Assembly: GCA_913046275.1 (NCBI GenBank)
Contig: CAJWSE010000050.1
Coordinates: 1-7,816, forward strand
DNA: 7,816 nucleotides
DNA from: an uncultured Phycisphaerae bacterium
GTDB lineage: Bacteria; Planctomycetota; Phycisphaerae; Phycisphaerales; SM1A02
Direction: 5' to 3'
The position numbers were made by a program, and so were the translations under genes. This document shows positions 6,329 through 7,816 of this stretch, in pieces (positions within the stretch are counted from its first letter, which is position 1; the number at the start of each line of letters is the position of its first letter). The notes below the pieces were generated by a model. That model was not told where the DNA came from and ran no database searches. It worked only from the letters and a program-made list of their open reading frames with translations.

Positions 6329-6356
6329 TTTGTAATATCGTTCATATGTACTTCAA
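6329..6356 (-). promoter_or_regulatory. Possible promoter of the 67-aa gene
   Basis: On the minus strand TTGAAG (6356-6351, 4/6 to TTGACA) is followed after 16 nt by TACAAA (6334-6329, 4/6 to TATAAT). The ATG at 6316 is 12 nt beyond, which would leave a leader of only a few bases. Weak match. Confidence 0.3.
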
Positions 6357-6411
6357 GATGAATCATCATCATTTTAGCATCCAGTTTACATCAGAGATCC
6401 ATTGTCGGGGG

Positions 6412-6417
6412 TATGAT
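6412..6417 (+). promoter_or_regulatory. Predicted -10 element of the symporter gene (possibly leaderless)
   Basis: TATGAT (5/6 to TATAAT) ends 8 nt before the ATG at 6426. It is followed by GGG, as in the methyltransferase promoter, which also reads TATGATGGG. No good -35 lies at 16-18 nt; TTTACA (6385-6390, 5/6) is 21 nt upstream, longer than normal. No Shine-Dalgarno precedes the ATG. Confidence 0.35.
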
Positions 6418-6425
6418 GGGTCCCA

Positions 6426-7816
6426 ATGACATGGATTGATTGGACGATTGTTGGACTCTACGTTGCCTCGGCAATCGGCATAGGTGCATGGTTTACTCGA
6501 AAAGCAAGCCAAGGCACCAGCGATTTCTTTGTAGCGGGCCGCTCCTTGGGTTGGTTTGTAGCTGGAACTTCAATTGTTGCTACGACGTTCGCCGCAGATA
6601 CACCTGTTTTTGTATCTGCGATGAGTCGAACTGATGGCATTTCCGCAAACTGGTTCTGGTGGAGTGTGCTTATTGGGCAAGTCGCAACAGCTACTATTTT
6701 TGCGAGACTTTGGCGACGTAGCGAAGTTATAACAGATGTTGAGTTTGTGCAATTTCGTTACGGCACAGGACCAATTACAAAACTACTGCGTATTTTCAAA
6801 TCATTCTTCCAAGGTATTGGTATCAACTGTGTCATCATGGCAGCAGTAACACTTGCCATGGTCAAAATCACAACTGTACTTCTTGGCATTAACCCAGAAA
6901 ATACATGGATTGTTTTGCTGGTCCTGGGGCTCATTGGACTTTTGTACTCTGCAATGTCAGGTTTATATGGCGTTGTTTATACCGACATCGTGCAATTCTC
7001 ACTGGCAATGATTGGTTCAATTGGTCTTGCAGTAATCGCATACATAGATGCGTCTAGCGGCGATGGCTTGATGGCCAAGTTAACAGCATCAAGCGAATTC
7101 AAGCCAGAACTGTTGCAATTTTTCCCGCGATACGATGAAGTTAGCTGGCCACTCTTCACCTTTATTATTTATGTTATGGTCCTATGGTGGTCATCTGCAC
7201 CAGGAAAAGGTTACTCGGTGCAAAGATTACTTGCAACGAAAAGTGAACGTGATGCAAAGCTAGGTTTTCTTTGGTACGCATTCCTTCATTACGTTTTACG
7301 ACCCTGGCCTTGGATTATCGTTGGAATCTTATCCCTAATCTACTTTCCCAACGTTGAAGACACGGAACATGTCTTCCCACTTATGATTGATCATTTTCTA
7401 CCCACAGGACTAAAAGGAGTGATGGTCGCGGCAATGCTTGCAGCATTCATGAGTACAATCGACACACACTTAAACTGGGGTGCTTCGTATCTAGTAAATG
7501 ATGTTTACCAACCCTACATTGTCCCAAACGCAACACCCAACCATTACGTTTGGATTGCTCGCATCGTCATGATCTTCATCATGATAGGCGCCGTGATTGC
7601 AACAACACTGATTCCAGACATACTAAGCGCATTTAAATTCATAGCTGTATTCTTTGCAGGAATCGGAACGGTAATGATTGCCCGCTGGTTCTGGTGGCGA
7701 GTCAATGCAGCGACTGAACTTACTTCACTCATCGCCACTGTATGTGTGGGCACTGCTGTTCTTCTATATGTACCTAATCTTGAAGCTAATGGCGAAATAA
7801 TTGAGTTAATTGATAC
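6426..7816 (+). CDS. SSS-family sodium:solute symporter (3' end outside window)
   Basis: The first 463 residues are visible and the frame is open to the right edge. The product is a multi-helix membrane protein of the solute:sodium symporter (SLC5-like) family, with the LeuT fold, which brings a solute into the cell with Na+. Family marks are SDFFVAGRSLGWFVAGTS (32-49) after helix 1, YSAMSGLYGVVYTDIVQF (174-191), the usual SSS signature, and APGKGYSVQRLLATKSERDA (258-277). LAAFMSTIDTHLNWGASYL (338-356) follows, where Ser343/Thr344 match the Na+-site Ser pair of vSGLT helix 8. A Trp-rich segment, RWFWWRVNAATELTS (420-434), is known from an uncharacterised SSS subgroup. The substrate cannot be told. 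The ATG at 6426 is the only start in frame near the conserved N-terminus; the ATG at 6431 is out of frame and stops after two codons. No gene for a catabolic pathway that would hint at the substrate is beside it. Confidence 0.93.
   Translation, partial: MTWIDWTIVGLYVASAIGIGAWFTRKASQGTSDFFVAGRSLGWFVAGTSIVATTFAADTPVFVSAMSRTDGISANWFWWSVLIGQVATATIFARLWRRSEVITDVEFVQFRYGTGPITKLLRIFKSFFQGIGINCVIMAAVTLAMVKITTVLLGINPENTWIVLLVLGLIGLLYSAMSGLYGVVYTDIVQFSLAMIGSIGLAVIAYIDASSGDGLMAKLTASSEFKPELLQFFPRYDEVSWPLFTFIIYVMVLWWSSAPGKGYSVQRLLATKSERDAKLGFLWYAFLHYVLRPWPWIIVGILSLIYFPNVEDTEHVFPLMIDHFLPTGLKGVMVAAMLAAFMSTIDTHLNWGASYLVNDVYQPYIVPNATPNHYVWIARIVMIFIMIGAVIATTLIPDILSAFKFIAVFFAGIGTVMIARWFWWRVNAATELTSLIATVCVGTAVLLYVPNLEANGEIIELID

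Noticed and set aside
6355..6375. ATC-repeat tract (GATGAATCATCATCATT)
   Set aside because: Only three to four imperfect triplets; no reason to treat it as a functional repeat.
6440..6752. Short frames on both strands inside the symporter start
   Set aside because: The continuous SSS symporter frame from 6426 explains this region; the alternative products are Cys/Arg-rich and look like out-of-frame translation.

Overview
This 7.8 kb window is a compact chromosomal stretch of a Gram-negative-type bacterium with moderately low GC (about 40-45% by eye). It holds nine protein genes, two of them cut by the window edges. I see no RNA genes, insertion sequences, CRISPR array, phage genes or other mobile-element traces. 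No gene-free stretch exceeds about 135 bases. The style of the UbiE/MenG methyltransferase, the L21 protein, the Trp-rich SSS symporter and the isolated CcoP-like cytochrome domain suggests a Planctomycetota (perhaps Phycisphaerae-like) marine or aquatic organism. That placement is an impression from sequence style, not a demonstrated assignment.

Layout, left to right. (1) The 3' end of a NAD(P) transhydrogenase alpha-subunit gene, then complete pntB, both on + and 5 nt apart. (2) Convergent to them on -, a UbiE/MenG quinone C-methyltransferase. (3) Divergent from that on +, an amidohydrolase-2-like TIM-barrel protein that has lost every expected metal ligand, overlapped at its 3' end by a small predicted lipoprotein gene. 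(4) Convergent on -, rplU (ribosomal protein L21) with its own strong extended -10 promoter. Upstream of it on - is a kynurenine/glutamine/methionine-type PLP aminotransferase. (5) Divergent on +, a membrane-anchored single-heme cytochrome c resembling one CcoP domain. (6) Convergent on -, a 67-codon hypothetical gene. (7) Divergent on +, an SSS-family sodium:solute symporter running off the right edge.

The genes do not form one pathway. A loose common theme is respiratory and membrane energetics: transhydrogenase, quinone methylation, a cytochrome c and a Na+-driven symporter. Strand switches occur almost at every gene, convergent gaps are only 12-28 nt, and the divergent gaps carry back-to-back promoters.

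Two observations stand out. First, the amidohydrolase fold protein looks like a pseudoenzyme, possibly translationally coupled to an uncharacterised lipoprotein. Second, several genes that lack a Shine-Dalgarno sequence have a -10-like hexamer ending 6-8 nt before the start codon, the arrangement expected for leaderless mRNAs. Genes with a good Shine-Dalgarno (rplU and the amidohydrolase-like gene) instead have the -10 about 25-32 nt upstream. No clear new defence or mobile system is visible here.
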